Positions 1 through 6,393 of a DNA stretch of 8,164 nucleotides are shown one piece after another (position 1 is the stretch's first letter; each line of letters opens with the position of its first letter). A model generated the notes under the pieces. That model did not search any database and had not been told where the DNA came from. It saw only the letters and a list, made by a program, of their open reading frames with translations. The position numbers and the translations under genes are program-made. The stretch is from contig JBHHZI010000145.1 in NCBI GenBank assembly GCA_046757965.1, positions 1 through 8,164 on the forward strand, given 5' to 3'. Source of the DNA: JBHHZI01 sp046757965 (GTDB taxonomy: Bacteria > Acidobacteriota > Polarisedimenticolia > SMYD01).

Positions 1-688
1 CCTGCGTGTTCTTCCCCCGGAAGAACATGATGTCGAGCAGGGAGCGCAGGTGAAAGGCGCTCAGCGGCAGCCGGGGTGCGGTCCCGGTGAGCCCCGCGCC
101 GGTTGCCGCGTCCGGCGTCACCCCGCCGACGTGCAGGACGATGTCCTCCCCTTCGTGGACGAAGTCGAGCTGGCCGGCCTCCTGGGCCTGTTCCAGGACC
201 TGCACGAGGGTGATGAATGCCTGGTAGGACGGCTCGTCCTCGTTGTTGATCCGCGTGTCGATATTCTCCACCAGGATGTGGCAGAGGGTGGCGATGGGCC
301 AGCCGGAGCGCTGCAGGAGCACGAAAGTGGACGGCGCCACCTCGGCGAGCACCTGGCGGACGTACGTCTCGCCCTCCAGCGGTGTGTAGGTGATGGTCGG
401 TCGCATGGAAAAACTGGTGCCGATACTGGCCCCGAGAGTGGTCCGGCTGGAGGTGCGACCGATGCTCGCCCCGGCCTCGGCGCCGAAGTCGTACGAGGCA
501 GACAGGGCGCCCACCTTCAGGAACAGCGGCGATTCGCGGTACTTCAGGCGCACCAGGTTGAGCAGCATCTGCTGGCTCTGGTTGTACTGGATCGTCTCGT
601 TGAACTGGGCGAAGTCGCGCCGGATGGCGGTGGTGTGCACCGTGCAGCCGGTCGCCAGCAGTGACAGACAGGCCAGGAATCGTCTCAT
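1..688 (-). CDS. Putative outer-membrane lipoprotein, family of unknown function (3' end missing)
   Basis: My reading of the minus strand gives 229 open codons from ATG at 688 to the window edge without a stop; the C-terminus is off-window. The N-terminus is a short signal peptide: MRRF, then a hydrophobic stretch ending LLATGC, so Cys15 is the likely lipidated residue. The lipobox is imperfect, with Ala and not Leu at -3. The mature part begins with FNETIQYNQSQQMLLNLVRL (about residues 28-47), then a Gly/Ser-rich stretch (about 55-85), then PTITYTPLEGETYV, and a mixed alpha/beta part containing SGWPIATLCHILVENIDTRIN. From memory this pattern (NLVRLKYRESPLFL, then TYTPLEG, then SGW) matches a conserved hypothetical lipoprotein family of Gram-negative bacteria with no known function; no search was run. 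The site before the ATG is weak, only a run of seven G at spacing 8. It is divergent from moaA. Coding status and lipidation are well supported; the role is unknown. Confidence 0.82.
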   Translation of the reverse strand, partial: MRRFLACLSLLATGCTVHTTAIRRDFAQFNETIQYNQSQQMLLNLVRLKYRESPLFLKVGALSASYDFGAEAGASIGRTSSRTTLGASIGTSFSMRPTITYTPLEGETYVRQVLAEVAPSTFVLLQRSGWPIATLCHILVENIDTRINNEDEPSYQAFITLVQVLEQAQEAGQLDFVHEGEDIVLHVGGVTPDAATGAGLTGTAPRLPLSAFHLRSLLDIMFFRGKNTQ

Positions 689-846
689 GCCGGATGCCCC
701 CCCGAGGACAGCGGTGATCCGTGTGCATGATGTCGTTTTCTTTCGACAAAGTCCAGCCGAGGAAGGTCCATCCTGGGGGCCCGGTCGTCGAGCGGGTGCG
801 TCGCTCGCATCGGCATCCGCCTGAACGCTTTTGGTATGATCGGGCC
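689..846. other. Divergent spacer between lipoprotein gene and moaA
   Basis: This 158-bp spacer must hold promoters for both genes. The moaA extended -10 is at its right end. A small inverted repeat, TGTCG (731-735) and CGACA (744-748) with an 8-bp AT-rich loop, is the only notable dyad; its arms are short enough to be chance. I find no convincing -35/-10 pair for the lipoprotein gene. Confidence 0.4.
832..840 (+). promoter_or_regulatory. Extended -10 promoter of moaA
   Basis: The sequence TGGTATGAT matches the extended -10 form TGnTATAAT with one mismatch. There is no convincing -35 hexamer 16-18 bp upstream, which extended -10 promoters tolerate. The last base of the -10 is 7 bp before the A of the moaA ATG at 847, so transcription would start at or within a base or two of the start codon. 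No Shine-Dalgarno sequence lies in between. This is inferred from the sequence only. Confidence 0.5.
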
Positions 847-1854
847 ATGGTCCTGAATGACTCCCGCGGGCGCCCGCTTCGCGATCTGCGCCTCTCCGTC
901 ACCGACCGGTGCAACTTTCGCTGCGGGTACTGCATGCCGAAGACCGCCTTCGGTCCGGACCACCCGTTCCTGCGCCGGTCGGATCTGCTGCGCTACGAGG
1001 AGATCGAGCGTCTCGCCGGGCTGCTGGTGGATCTCGGCGTCCGCAAGATCCGCCTCACCGGCGGCGAACCGTTGCTGCGACGGGATCTGCCCGACTTGGT
1101 CTCCCGTCTGGCGGCCATCGAGGACGTCGACGATCTGTCCCTGACCACCAACGGCGTGCTGCTGGCGGGCCAGGCGGCGGGGCTCGCCAGGGCCGGTCTG
1201 CAGCGGGTGACGGTGAGCCTCGACTCGGTTGACGATGCCACGTTCCGGCGCATGATCGACGCCGATGTGCCGGTCGACACCGTGCTGGCCGGCATCGATG
1301 CGGCACGCGCCGCCGGTCTCGCCCCGATCAAGATCAACGCGGTGGTCAGACGGGGTGTCAATGACGACACCATCGTCGATCTGGCCCGCCACTTCCAGGG
1401 CACCGGATGCGTGGTGCGCTTCATCGAGTACATGGACGTGGGCACGACCAACGGCTGGCGTCTCGATCAGGTGGTGACGGGCGAGGAGATCCTCGCACGT
1501 TTGCGCACGGCCTTCGATCTGCGACCGGTCGAGCCCGCCTATCCCGGCGAGGTGGCGCGGCGCTACGAGGACGCGGCGCAGGGCTTCGAACTGGGAATCA
1601 TCACGGCCGTGAGCCGGCCGTTCTGTCGCACCTGCACGCGCCTGCGCCTTTCTCCCGATGGGCATCTCTTCACCTGTCTGTTCGCCTCCGACGGGCTGGA
1701 TCTTCGGGGACCGCTGCGAGAGGGGGTCACCGATGCCGGGCTGCGGGACCGGGTCGCCCGCCTGTGGGCCGGCCGCGTCGATCGTTACTCGGAGCAGCGA
1801 GCCGGGGCGACGGCCGGCCTGCCGCGCATCGAGATGTCCTACATCGGGGGATGA
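847..1854 (+). CDS. moaA: GTP 3',8-cyclase MoaA (molybdenum cofactor biosynthesis)
   Basis: 335 residues, the usual MoaA length. MoaA is a cytosolic radical-SAM enzyme that converts GTP to 3',8-cyclo-H2GTP; MoaC then turns this into cyclic pyranopterin monophosphate, the first pterin precursor of molybdenum cofactor. The N-terminal [4Fe-4S] site is CNFRCGYCMP (Cys22, Cys26, Cys29), followed by the SAM-contacting LTGGEPLLRRDL and the barrel motif LTTNGVLL. The second [4Fe-4S] cluster that binds substrate is present as FCRTC with a distal Cys (Cys260, Cys263, Cys277). The protein ends in the conserved IGG tail, so it is complete. The frame is open back to 721, but homologues start close to the LRLSVTDRCNFRC motif, and the ATG at 847 fits both that and the -10 box just upstream. 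No other moa, moe or mob gene is in the window, so the rest of the pathway must be encoded elsewhere. Confidence 0.97.
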   Translation: MVLNDSRGRPLRDLRLSVTDRCNFRCGYCMPKTAFGPDHPFLRRSDLLRYEEIERLAGLLVDLGVRKIRLTGGEPLLRRDLPDLVSRLAAIEDVDDLSLTTNGVLLAGQAAGLARAGLQRVTVSLDSVDDATFRRMIDADVPVDTVLAGIDAARAAGLAPIKINAVVRRGVNDDTIVDLARHFQGTGCVVRFIEYMDVGTTNGWRLDQVVTGEEILARLRTAFDLRPVEPAYPGEVARRYEDAAQGFELGIITAVSRPFCRTCTRLRLSPDGHLFTCLFASDGLDLRGPLREGVTDAGLRDRVARLWAGRVDRYSEQRAGATAGLPRIEMSYIGG

Positions 1855-1962
1855 GAATCACCTGACCGGGTGTTGTGTCCGGACGAGACGAGTCACCGGG
1901 CGTTGCGCGCTTCCAGGCGCCTGCCGCCTTCGACCGGGCGCCGGACGGCGTCCGCACCCCAT

Positions 1963-1966
1963 GGAA
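1963..1966 (+). promoter_or_regulatory. Ribosome binding site deciding the amidotransferase start
   Basis: GGAA sits 7 bases before the ATG at 1974. It supports this start over the upstream in-frame starts that the open frame would allow (back to 1875), and it agrees with the requirement for Cys at position 2. Confidence 0.5.
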
Positions 1967-1973
1967 CCTGCTG

Positions 1974-2786
1974 ATGTGTGAACTTCTGACGCTCTCCAGT
2001 CATCTGCCCGCCACCATCAATCTCTCTCTGGACGAGTTCGCCCGGCACGGCGGGTCGACCGCTCCCAACAGGGACGGCTGGGGCATTGCTTACGACATGG
2101 ATGGGGACGTGCGGCTGCTCAAGGAGGCCCGCCCGGCCAGCAGCAGCGATCTGGTGCGCTTCATCGAGGCCCACGATCTGCGTGGCCGCATCATCCTCTC
2201 CCACATCCGCCGGGCCACCCAGGGCGCACCGGCGCTACGCAACACCCAGCCGTTTTCTCGCGAGCTGGGCGGACGGATGCATCTGTTCATTCACAACGGT
2301 GACCTGGGAGATCTTGCCTCCCACCGCGATCTGCGGCCAGGCCGCCATCGGCCGGTGGGTGAGACCGACTCCGAGTACGCCTTCTGTGTGCTGCTGGGCT
2401 GGCTGGAAGACCTGTGGCTGGCGGACACCGCGTCGCCGCCTCTGGCACGACGCCTGGCGGTCTTCTCCCGCTTCGTGGAGACCGTCCGGGAGCTGGGGCC
2501 GGCGAACATCATCTACACCGACGGCGACGCCACCTTCCTGCACAGCCATGTTCGTCACGATTCCGTCACCGGCACCGTTGGTCCTCCCGGATTGCATCTG
2601 CTGGAGCGAACCTGTCGAGAGGCGCCCGAGGTGATGCCGCGAACCGGGTTCCGGGTCACCCCGGACCGCGCGGAGCAGCGGCTGGTGCTGGCAGCAAGCG
2701 TACCGCTGACCGCGGAAGCATGGACGCCCATGGACGCGGGGCAGGTCGTGGCGCTGGTCGATGGTCGCGTCATCGCGTCCGGCTGA
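1974..2786 (+). CDS. Class II glutamine amidotransferase, YafJ-like
   Basis: 270 residues. This is an N-terminal-nucleophile glutamine amidotransferase domain with no fused synthetase, the architecture of E. coli YafJ. Such domains hydrolyse glutamine to glutamate and ammonia; the acceptor for YafJ-type proteins is not established. Translation must start at 1974, because this gives Met-Cys2, and Cys2 becomes the catalytic N-terminal residue after Met removal. Other class II signatures follow in order: NRDGWGIAY (32-40), SHIRRAT (76-82), NTQPF (90-94), FIHNGDL (105-111) and GETDSEYAF (129-137); the C-terminal half has ASVPLT (241-246). It begins 119 bp after moaA on the same strand and no terminator is evident between them, so co-transcription is possible though not shown. 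A small hairpin (CGGAC-GGC-GTCCG, 1942-1954) lies just upstream of the ribosome binding site. EgtC-type gamma-glutamyl hydrolases are related, but no ergothioneine genes are nearby, so only the family name is given. Confidence 0.92.
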   Translation: MCELLTLSSHLPATINLSLDEFARHGGSTAPNRDGWGIAYDMDGDVRLLKEARPASSSDLVRFIEAHDLRGRIILSHIRRATQGAPALRNTQPFSRELGGRMHLFIHNGDLGDLASHRDLRPGRHRPVGETDSEYAFCVLLGWLEDLWLADTASPPLARRLAVFSRFVETVRELGPANIIYTDGDATFLHSHVRHDSVTGTVGPPGLHLLERTCREAPEVMPRTGFRVTPDRAEQRLVLAASVPLTAEAWTPMDAGQVVALVDGRVIASG

Positions 2787-2823
2787 CCGCCCCTGCTGCG
2801 CACGGAGGCCGGGTCCGGGCACG

Positions 2824-4269
2824 TCACACCTGGCGTGACTTCCACCGTCCCTGTCTGAACACGAGCATGGCCAGCATGGCCAGGATCGATTCGCTGATGG
2901 CCACGGCCCAGAACACGCCGCTCATGGCGAGAGACGTCCGCTGCGAGAGCAACCAGGCCAGGGGGATCTGGCAGAACCAGAAGCAGGCGAGGTTGAGAAA
3001 CAGGGGCGTGGTCGTGTCTCCGGCTCCGTTGAACGCCTGGACCATCACCATGCCCCACGCATAGAAGACGTAGCCATAGCTGATCACCCGCAGGCAGGTC
3101 GTCGCCACCGGCACGAGCTCCGGGTCGGCGGTGAACAGTCGGATGATCGGCTCCCCCAGGGAGACGAACAGTGCGGTGACACCGACCAGCAGGACCATGG
3201 TGTAGAGGCCGGTGAGCCAGACGGACAGCTCGGCGCGCCGGGGGTTGTTCGCCCCGAGGTTCTGTCCCACCAGCGTGGCCGCAGCGTTGCTGACGCCGAA
3301 GGCAGGGAGCAGGGCGAACATGATGATCCGGATGGCCAGTGTGTAGGCTGCCACCGCGGATCCTCCGAAGGAGGCCACGATGCGGACCAGGACGACCCAG
3401 CTCGCGGTGGCCACCAGCCACTGCGCCGAGCCGGAGCCGGCGAGCTTCACCAGCCGTGTCATGACGTCCATCCGGAAGCGAAGCCGCCGGCGCGCCAGGA
3501 CAATCCGCCCGGAACCTCGCGACAGCATCCAGAACTGGAAGCAGACCCCGATGCCCCGGCCCAGGCTGGTGGCCACGGCCGCCCCGGTCAGACCCAGCTC
3601 GGGGAATGGACCGAGACCGAAGATGAGACACGGGTCGAGAACGAGGTTGATGCCATTGGCCAGCCAGAGCGCCCGCATGGCCAGACTGGCGTCCCCGGCG
3701 CCGCGGAAGATGGCGTTGTTGACGAACAGCATCATGATGACGACGTTGGTGCCGAACAGGATGCGTGTGTAGCTGGTGCCGACCGCCAGGATGGACTGGG
3801 AGGCGCCCATCAGGTGGAGCAGGTGGGGAGCGGCGAGGAAGCCGGGAACGCCGAGGCCGACCGCCACGCCCAGGCCGACGACGATGGCATGGATCGCCAC
3901 CGACGAGGCCTCTTCATCCCGCTTCTCGCCGATGCGACGGGCGACCATGGCCGTGGTGGCCATGCTGACGCCGACCGCCAGCCCGTAGATGATGGTGAGC
4001 ATCGATTCGGCGAGACCGACGGTGGCCAGAGCGTCGGAGCCGAGACGTGTGACGAAGAAGGCATCGACGATGGCGAACACCGATTCCATCGCCATCTCCA
4101 TGACCATCGGGATGGCCAGAAAGACGACGGCGCGATTGAGGTTGCCGGTGGTGAAGTCACGCTGTCCACCGGCCAGAGCCTCACGGACCAGACGGATCGC
4201 CCGGCGCGGCAGGGACCCGGTGGAGTGCGCGGCGCCGGATCCGGGTCGATCTGAAGGAGGGCGGGTCAT
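2824..4269 (-). CDS. MATE-family multidrug/cation antiporter
   Basis: 481 residues, a normal length for the multidrug and toxic compound extrusion family, whose members are inner-membrane exporters using Na+ or H+ gradients with 12 helices in two six-helix halves. About 45 polar and basic residues precede the first helix (NLNRAVVFLAIPMVMEM). Half 1 shows VDAFFVTRLGSDALATVGLAES (69-90), FRGAGDA (188-194) and LDPCLIFGLG (211-220). Half 2 shows the equivalent AAYTLAIRI, LVGQNLGANNP (333-343) and FNGAGDTTTP (413-422). The paired xxGAGD motifs and the VGQNLGA loop are diagnostic of MATE proteins. The ATG at 4269 has AAGGA 10 bases upstream; the frame stays open to 4719, but that extension overlaps the divergent protease gene and is low-complexity. 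Substrate cannot be told from sequence. The gene is convergent with the amidotransferase (37 bp between stops) and divergent from the protease. Confidence 0.95.
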   Translation of the reverse strand: MTRPPSDRPGSGAAHSTGSLPRRAIRLVREALAGGQRDFTTGNLNRAVVFLAIPMVMEMAMESVFAIVDAFFVTRLGSDALATVGLAESMLTIIYGLAVGVSMATTAMVARRIGEKRDEEASSVAIHAIVVGLGVAVGLGVPGFLAAPHLLHLMGASQSILAVGTSYTRILFGTNVVIMMLFVNNAIFRGAGDASLAMRALWLANGINLVLDPCLIFGLGPFPELGLTGAAVATSLGRGIGVCFQFWMLSRGSGRIVLARRRLRFRMDVMTRLVKLAGSGSAQWLVATASWVVLVRIVASFGGSAVAAYTLAIRIIMFALLPAFGVSNAAATLVGQNLGANNPRRAELSVWLTGLYTMVLLVGVTALFVSLGEPIIRLFTADPELVPVATTCLRVISYGYVFYAWGMVMVQAFNGAGDTTTPLFLNLACFWFCQIPLAWLLSQRTSLAMSGVFWAVAISESILAMLAMLVFRQGRWKSRQV

Positions 4270-4386
4270 TCGATGGAATTCCTTGGCGCGGACCGTGTCA
4301 CGCGGCAAGGCGAGGATGACGCCCGATCCGGTGAAGCGGACTGTGGTGGCCGGGAAACCGCGGCAATCTGCACGGGAAAGGAAGGC

Positions 4387-4392
4387 AGTATA
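4387..4392 (-). promoter_or_regulatory. Candidate -10 box for the MATE gene
   Basis: The minus strand reads TATACT here, one mismatch from TATAAT, inside the only AT-rich patch of the 235-bp divergent spacer (a GTATATAC palindrome, 4388-4395). A transcript from it would carry a leader of about 110 bases before the ATG at 4269. At 17 bp spacing the -35 position would be GCGTCT, which is poor and coincides with the left arm of the dyad at 4408-4434. Confidence 0.3.
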
Positions 4393-4407
4393 TACGGAAC
4401 CCTCCGG

Positions 4408-4434
4408 CAAGACGCCTCCCCTGGCCGCGTCTTG
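4408..4434. promoter_or_regulatory. Perfect 8-bp inverted repeat, candidate operator
   Basis: CAAGACGC (4408-4415) and GCGTCTTG (4427-4434) form a perfect dyad with an 11-bp spacer, a geometry typical of dimeric repressor sites. The right arm overlaps a plus-strand TTGACA (4432-4437), a perfect -35 hexamer facing the protease gene, although no matching -10 is found at normal spacing. The left arm falls at the -35 position of the candidate MATE promoter. The site lies between two divergent genes, so one regulator could act on both. No T-tract follows either arm, which argues against a terminator. The regulator is unknown and none is encoded in the window. Confidence 0.45.
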
Positions 4435-4493
4435 ACATGGCGGCGCCGGATGTGGCCTGCTGAGATCGGGGTGAGTGAGGAGCCATTCCGTGC

Positions 4494-4497
4494 AAGG
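4494..4497 (+). promoter_or_regulatory. Ribosome binding site deciding the protease start
   Basis: AAGG (followed by TG) lies 7 bases before the ATG at 4505. The alternative in-frame GTG at 4475 has no comparable site and would only add ten residues to an already long signal peptide n-region. Confidence 0.5.
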
Positions 4498-4504
4498 TGC
4501 CCCG

Positions 4505-6382
4505 ATGAACCACGCGAGATCGTCGACTTCTCCCCACGTCCCCCGCCGTTGCCTCCGACATCGACGCCGATCCCTTCGCTGCGGCCGCCGGGGATGCCGT
4601 TGCCGCCGGTCAACGGCCTGGCTGGCCGTTCTGATCACGGGAATGACAGCGGGAATCTCGCCGGCAGCGGGAGCGGCCCATCCAGAACTGCGGCCGGTGC
4701 CGGGCGCGTTCATCGTCACGCTCGAAGAGGGCGCCGGCTCCGGACCGCTGCATGCCGCGATCTCTGCGTCCGGAGGTCTTCTTCACCACACATTTCGCCT
4801 CCTGCCGGGGCGCTACAGCGTGCGCCAGATGTCGCCCGACGGTGCCCGGGCCCTGCGCCAGGTGCCCGGGGTGTCCTCGGTGCGCCCCGATTACGAGGTG
4901 TACGCGGCGCTGACCGAGAGCGTGCCGCTGCTGGGCGCCCTGGTGACGGACTTCGCCATGCGCAACACGGACGGCGGCCTGGGCATCGCCGTCTGTGTGC
5001 TGGACACCGGCATGAATCCGTTCCATGCGATGTTCGACGACGACAACAACGTCGAGACGCCCACCAACCGCGTCAGTGCCTGGAAGGATTTTCTCTTCGG
5101 GCTTCCCGATCCGTACGACGACAACGGCCACGGCAGCCATGTGGCGGGCACCATCTTCGGGCGGACCGGCCTGACCATCGCCGGTCAGCCGTTTCAGGGC
5201 ATGGCGCCGCGGGGGCGGATGTACATCGGCAAGGTCCTGAACTTCGGCGGGACCGGATTGTTCTCGGATCTGCAGGCCGGTATCGAGTGGTGCGCGGGCA
5301 TGGCGCCGGACTCGCCCTTTCCGCCGGCGGACGTCATCAGCCTGTCCCTGGGCGCCGGCCGCTTCCACGACGTCTGCGACGACGACCCCACCGGCACGGC
5401 CCAGATCATCAACGCCGCGGCATCGGCGGGTGTCCTGGTGGTCTCGGCAGCGGGCAACGAGCAGAACATCAACGCGGCGCTGACACCAGCCTGCGCCACA
5501 GGGAGCATGGCGATCGGGGCCACCTACGACGCAGACGTGGGCGCCATCCAGTTCCTGGACTGCACCGACCCGTTGACCGTGACCGATCGCCTTCTGTGTC
5601 TGTCGAATCGCTGGGATCATCTCGACGTCGTCGCCCCCGGCTGCGCCACGGTGTCCGCCGCCGGATCGGGGGGGATCCGGCTGGCGAGTCTGTGCGGCAC
5701 GAGCATGGCGACGGCCCACGTGGCCGGCCTCGCCGCCCTGGTCATGGGAGCCAACCGGACCATGACCGGCGCCGAGGTGCGCCAGCGCATCGTCTCCACG
5801 GCGCTGGATCTGGGCAATCCGGGGTTCGATCGGGCCCATGGCGCCGGCCGCGTGCAGGCCGGGTTCGCGGTGGACGTGCCATGCCATGCGACCGAGCCGG
5901 CCGAGGCGAGCTGTGGCGATGGTGTCGACAACGACTGCGACGGGCAGGTCGACTGCGGTGACGGAGACTGCTGCGGCGGCGCGGTCTGTGGTCTCACCGA
6001 CACCGATGGAGATGGATTCGGTGCCTGTGACTGTGACGACACGAACCCGGCGGCGTGGAACCCACCGGGCGAGGTGGGGCCGCTGGTCGTGACGTCCGGT
6101 GGCGGCGCGGCGTTCCTGGACTGGACTCCGCCGGCAGAGCCCGGGAGCACCAGCGTGAGTTATGACACCGTGCGCAGCGCGAGTGCCGGGGACTTCTTTG
6201 CCGGCGCCTCGTGTGTGGAGACGACGGATGGAGGTGACACCACGGCCACCGATACCCAGTTTCCGCTCTCCGGCGCGACCTTCTTCTACCTGGTGCGTGC
6301 GGGCAACGGCTGCCCCGCAACAGGTGCCGGCGCCGGCGTCGATTCAGACGGCGTGACCCGGACCGTGCGCATCTGTCCGTGA
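4505..6382 (+). CDS. Secreted subtilisin-like serine protease (S8) with MopE-like and FnIII-like tail
   Basis: 625 residues. Domain order: signal peptide with an extended Arg-rich n-region (1-36), hydrophobic core WLAVLITGMTAGI, and probable signal peptidase cleavage in SPAAGA|AHP after about residue 57; inhibitor-I9-type propeptide (about 63-133, VPGAFIVTLEEG to VRPDYEVY); S8 catalytic domain (about 150-460); Asp/Cys-rich segment (about 470-520); FnIII-like beta domain to the end. All catalytic residues are present: Asp167 (VLDTG), His209 (NGHGSHVAG), oxyanion Asn318 (SAAGNE) and Ser400 (GTSMATAHVAG). The catalytic domain carries several Cys, fitting an extracytoplasmic, disulfide-bonded enzyme. 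The Asp/Cys-rich part (CGDGVDNDCDGQVDC, then DTDGDGFGACDCDD) resembles MopE-type metal-binding repeats and probably binds Ca2+. The final domain has the FFYLVRAGNGCP and SDGVTRT pattern often seen at the end of environmental secreted proteins. It is probably an autoprocessed secreted endopeptidase; the substrate is unknown. Confidence 0.94.
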   Translation: MNHARSSTSPHVPRRCLRHRRRSLRCGRRGCRCRRSTAWLAVLITGMTAGISPAAGAAHPELRPVPGAFIVTLEEGAGSGPLHAAISASGGLLHHTFRLLPGRYSVRQMSPDGARALRQVPGVSSVRPDYEVYAALTESVPLLGALVTDFAMRNTDGGLGIAVCVLDTGMNPFHAMFDDDNNVETPTNRVSAWKDFLFGLPDPYDDNGHGSHVAGTIFGRTGLTIAGQPFQGMAPRGRMYIGKVLNFGGTGLFSDLQAGIEWCAGMAPDSPFPPADVISLSLGAGRFHDVCDDDPTGTAQIINAAASAGVLVVSAAGNEQNINAALTPACATGSMAIGATYDADVGAIQFLDCTDPLTVTDRLLCLSNRWDHLDVVAPGCATVSAAGSGGIRLASLCGTSMATAHVAGLAALVMGANRTMTGAEVRQRIVSTALDLGNPGFDRAHGAGRVQAGFAVDVPCHATEPAEASCGDGVDNDCDGQVDCGDGDCCGGAVCGLTDTDGDGFGACDCDDTNPAAWNPPGEVGPLVVTSGGGAAFLDWTPPAEPGSTSVSYDTVRSASAGDFFAGASCVETTDGGDTTATDTQFPLSGATFFYLVRAGNGCPATGAGAGVDSDGVTRTVRICP

Positions 6383-6393
6383 CCCCGGGGTCA
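6380..6393. repeat. 14-bp perfect palindrome joining two convergent stop codons
   Basis: TGACCCCGGGGTCA is its own reverse complement. Its first three bases are the TGA stop of the plus-strand protease, and its last three, read on the minus strand, are the TGA stop of the zinc-ribbon gene. It has no loop and no T-tract, so it does not look like a classical intrinsic terminator, yet it fills the whole 8-bp space between the two genes. Confidence 0.7.

Noticed and set aside
50..664. 204-codon plus-strand frame at the left end
   Set aside because: It is antisense to the lipoprotein gene, which has a signal peptide, a lipobox and conserved-looking motifs on the minus strand.
691..819. Distant inverted repeat CGGATGCC / GGCATCCG flanking the lipoprotein-moaA spacer
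   Set aside because: Eight-bp GC-rich matches more than 110 bp apart are likely by chance in DNA of this composition.
685..1665. 326-codon open frame on the minus strand across moaA
   Set aside because: It is antisense to an unmistakable MoaA, its translation is low-complexity and Arg/His/Gln-rich with no recognisable motif, and long antisense frames are expected in GC-rich genes.
2787..2823. Bidirectional terminator between the amidotransferase and MATE genes
   Set aside because: No stable inverted repeat followed by a T-tract in either direction could be found in these 37 bp.
4432..4466. TTGACA followed by TGAGAT as a protease promoter
   Set aside because: The hexamers are 23 bp apart, too far for sigma-70, and TGAGAT matches the -10 consensus at only three positions; no better -10 lies 16-18 bp away.
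4610..5887. 425-codon open frame on the minus strand across the protease
   Set aside because: It is a shadow of the subtilase, whose catalytic motifs are all intact on the plus strand; the antisense product has no domain-like pattern.
4273..5961. 562-codon plus-strand frame overlapping the protease
   Set aside because: It is the wrong frame: Arg/Gly/Pro-rich translation without motifs, overlapping the protease and the MATE start region.
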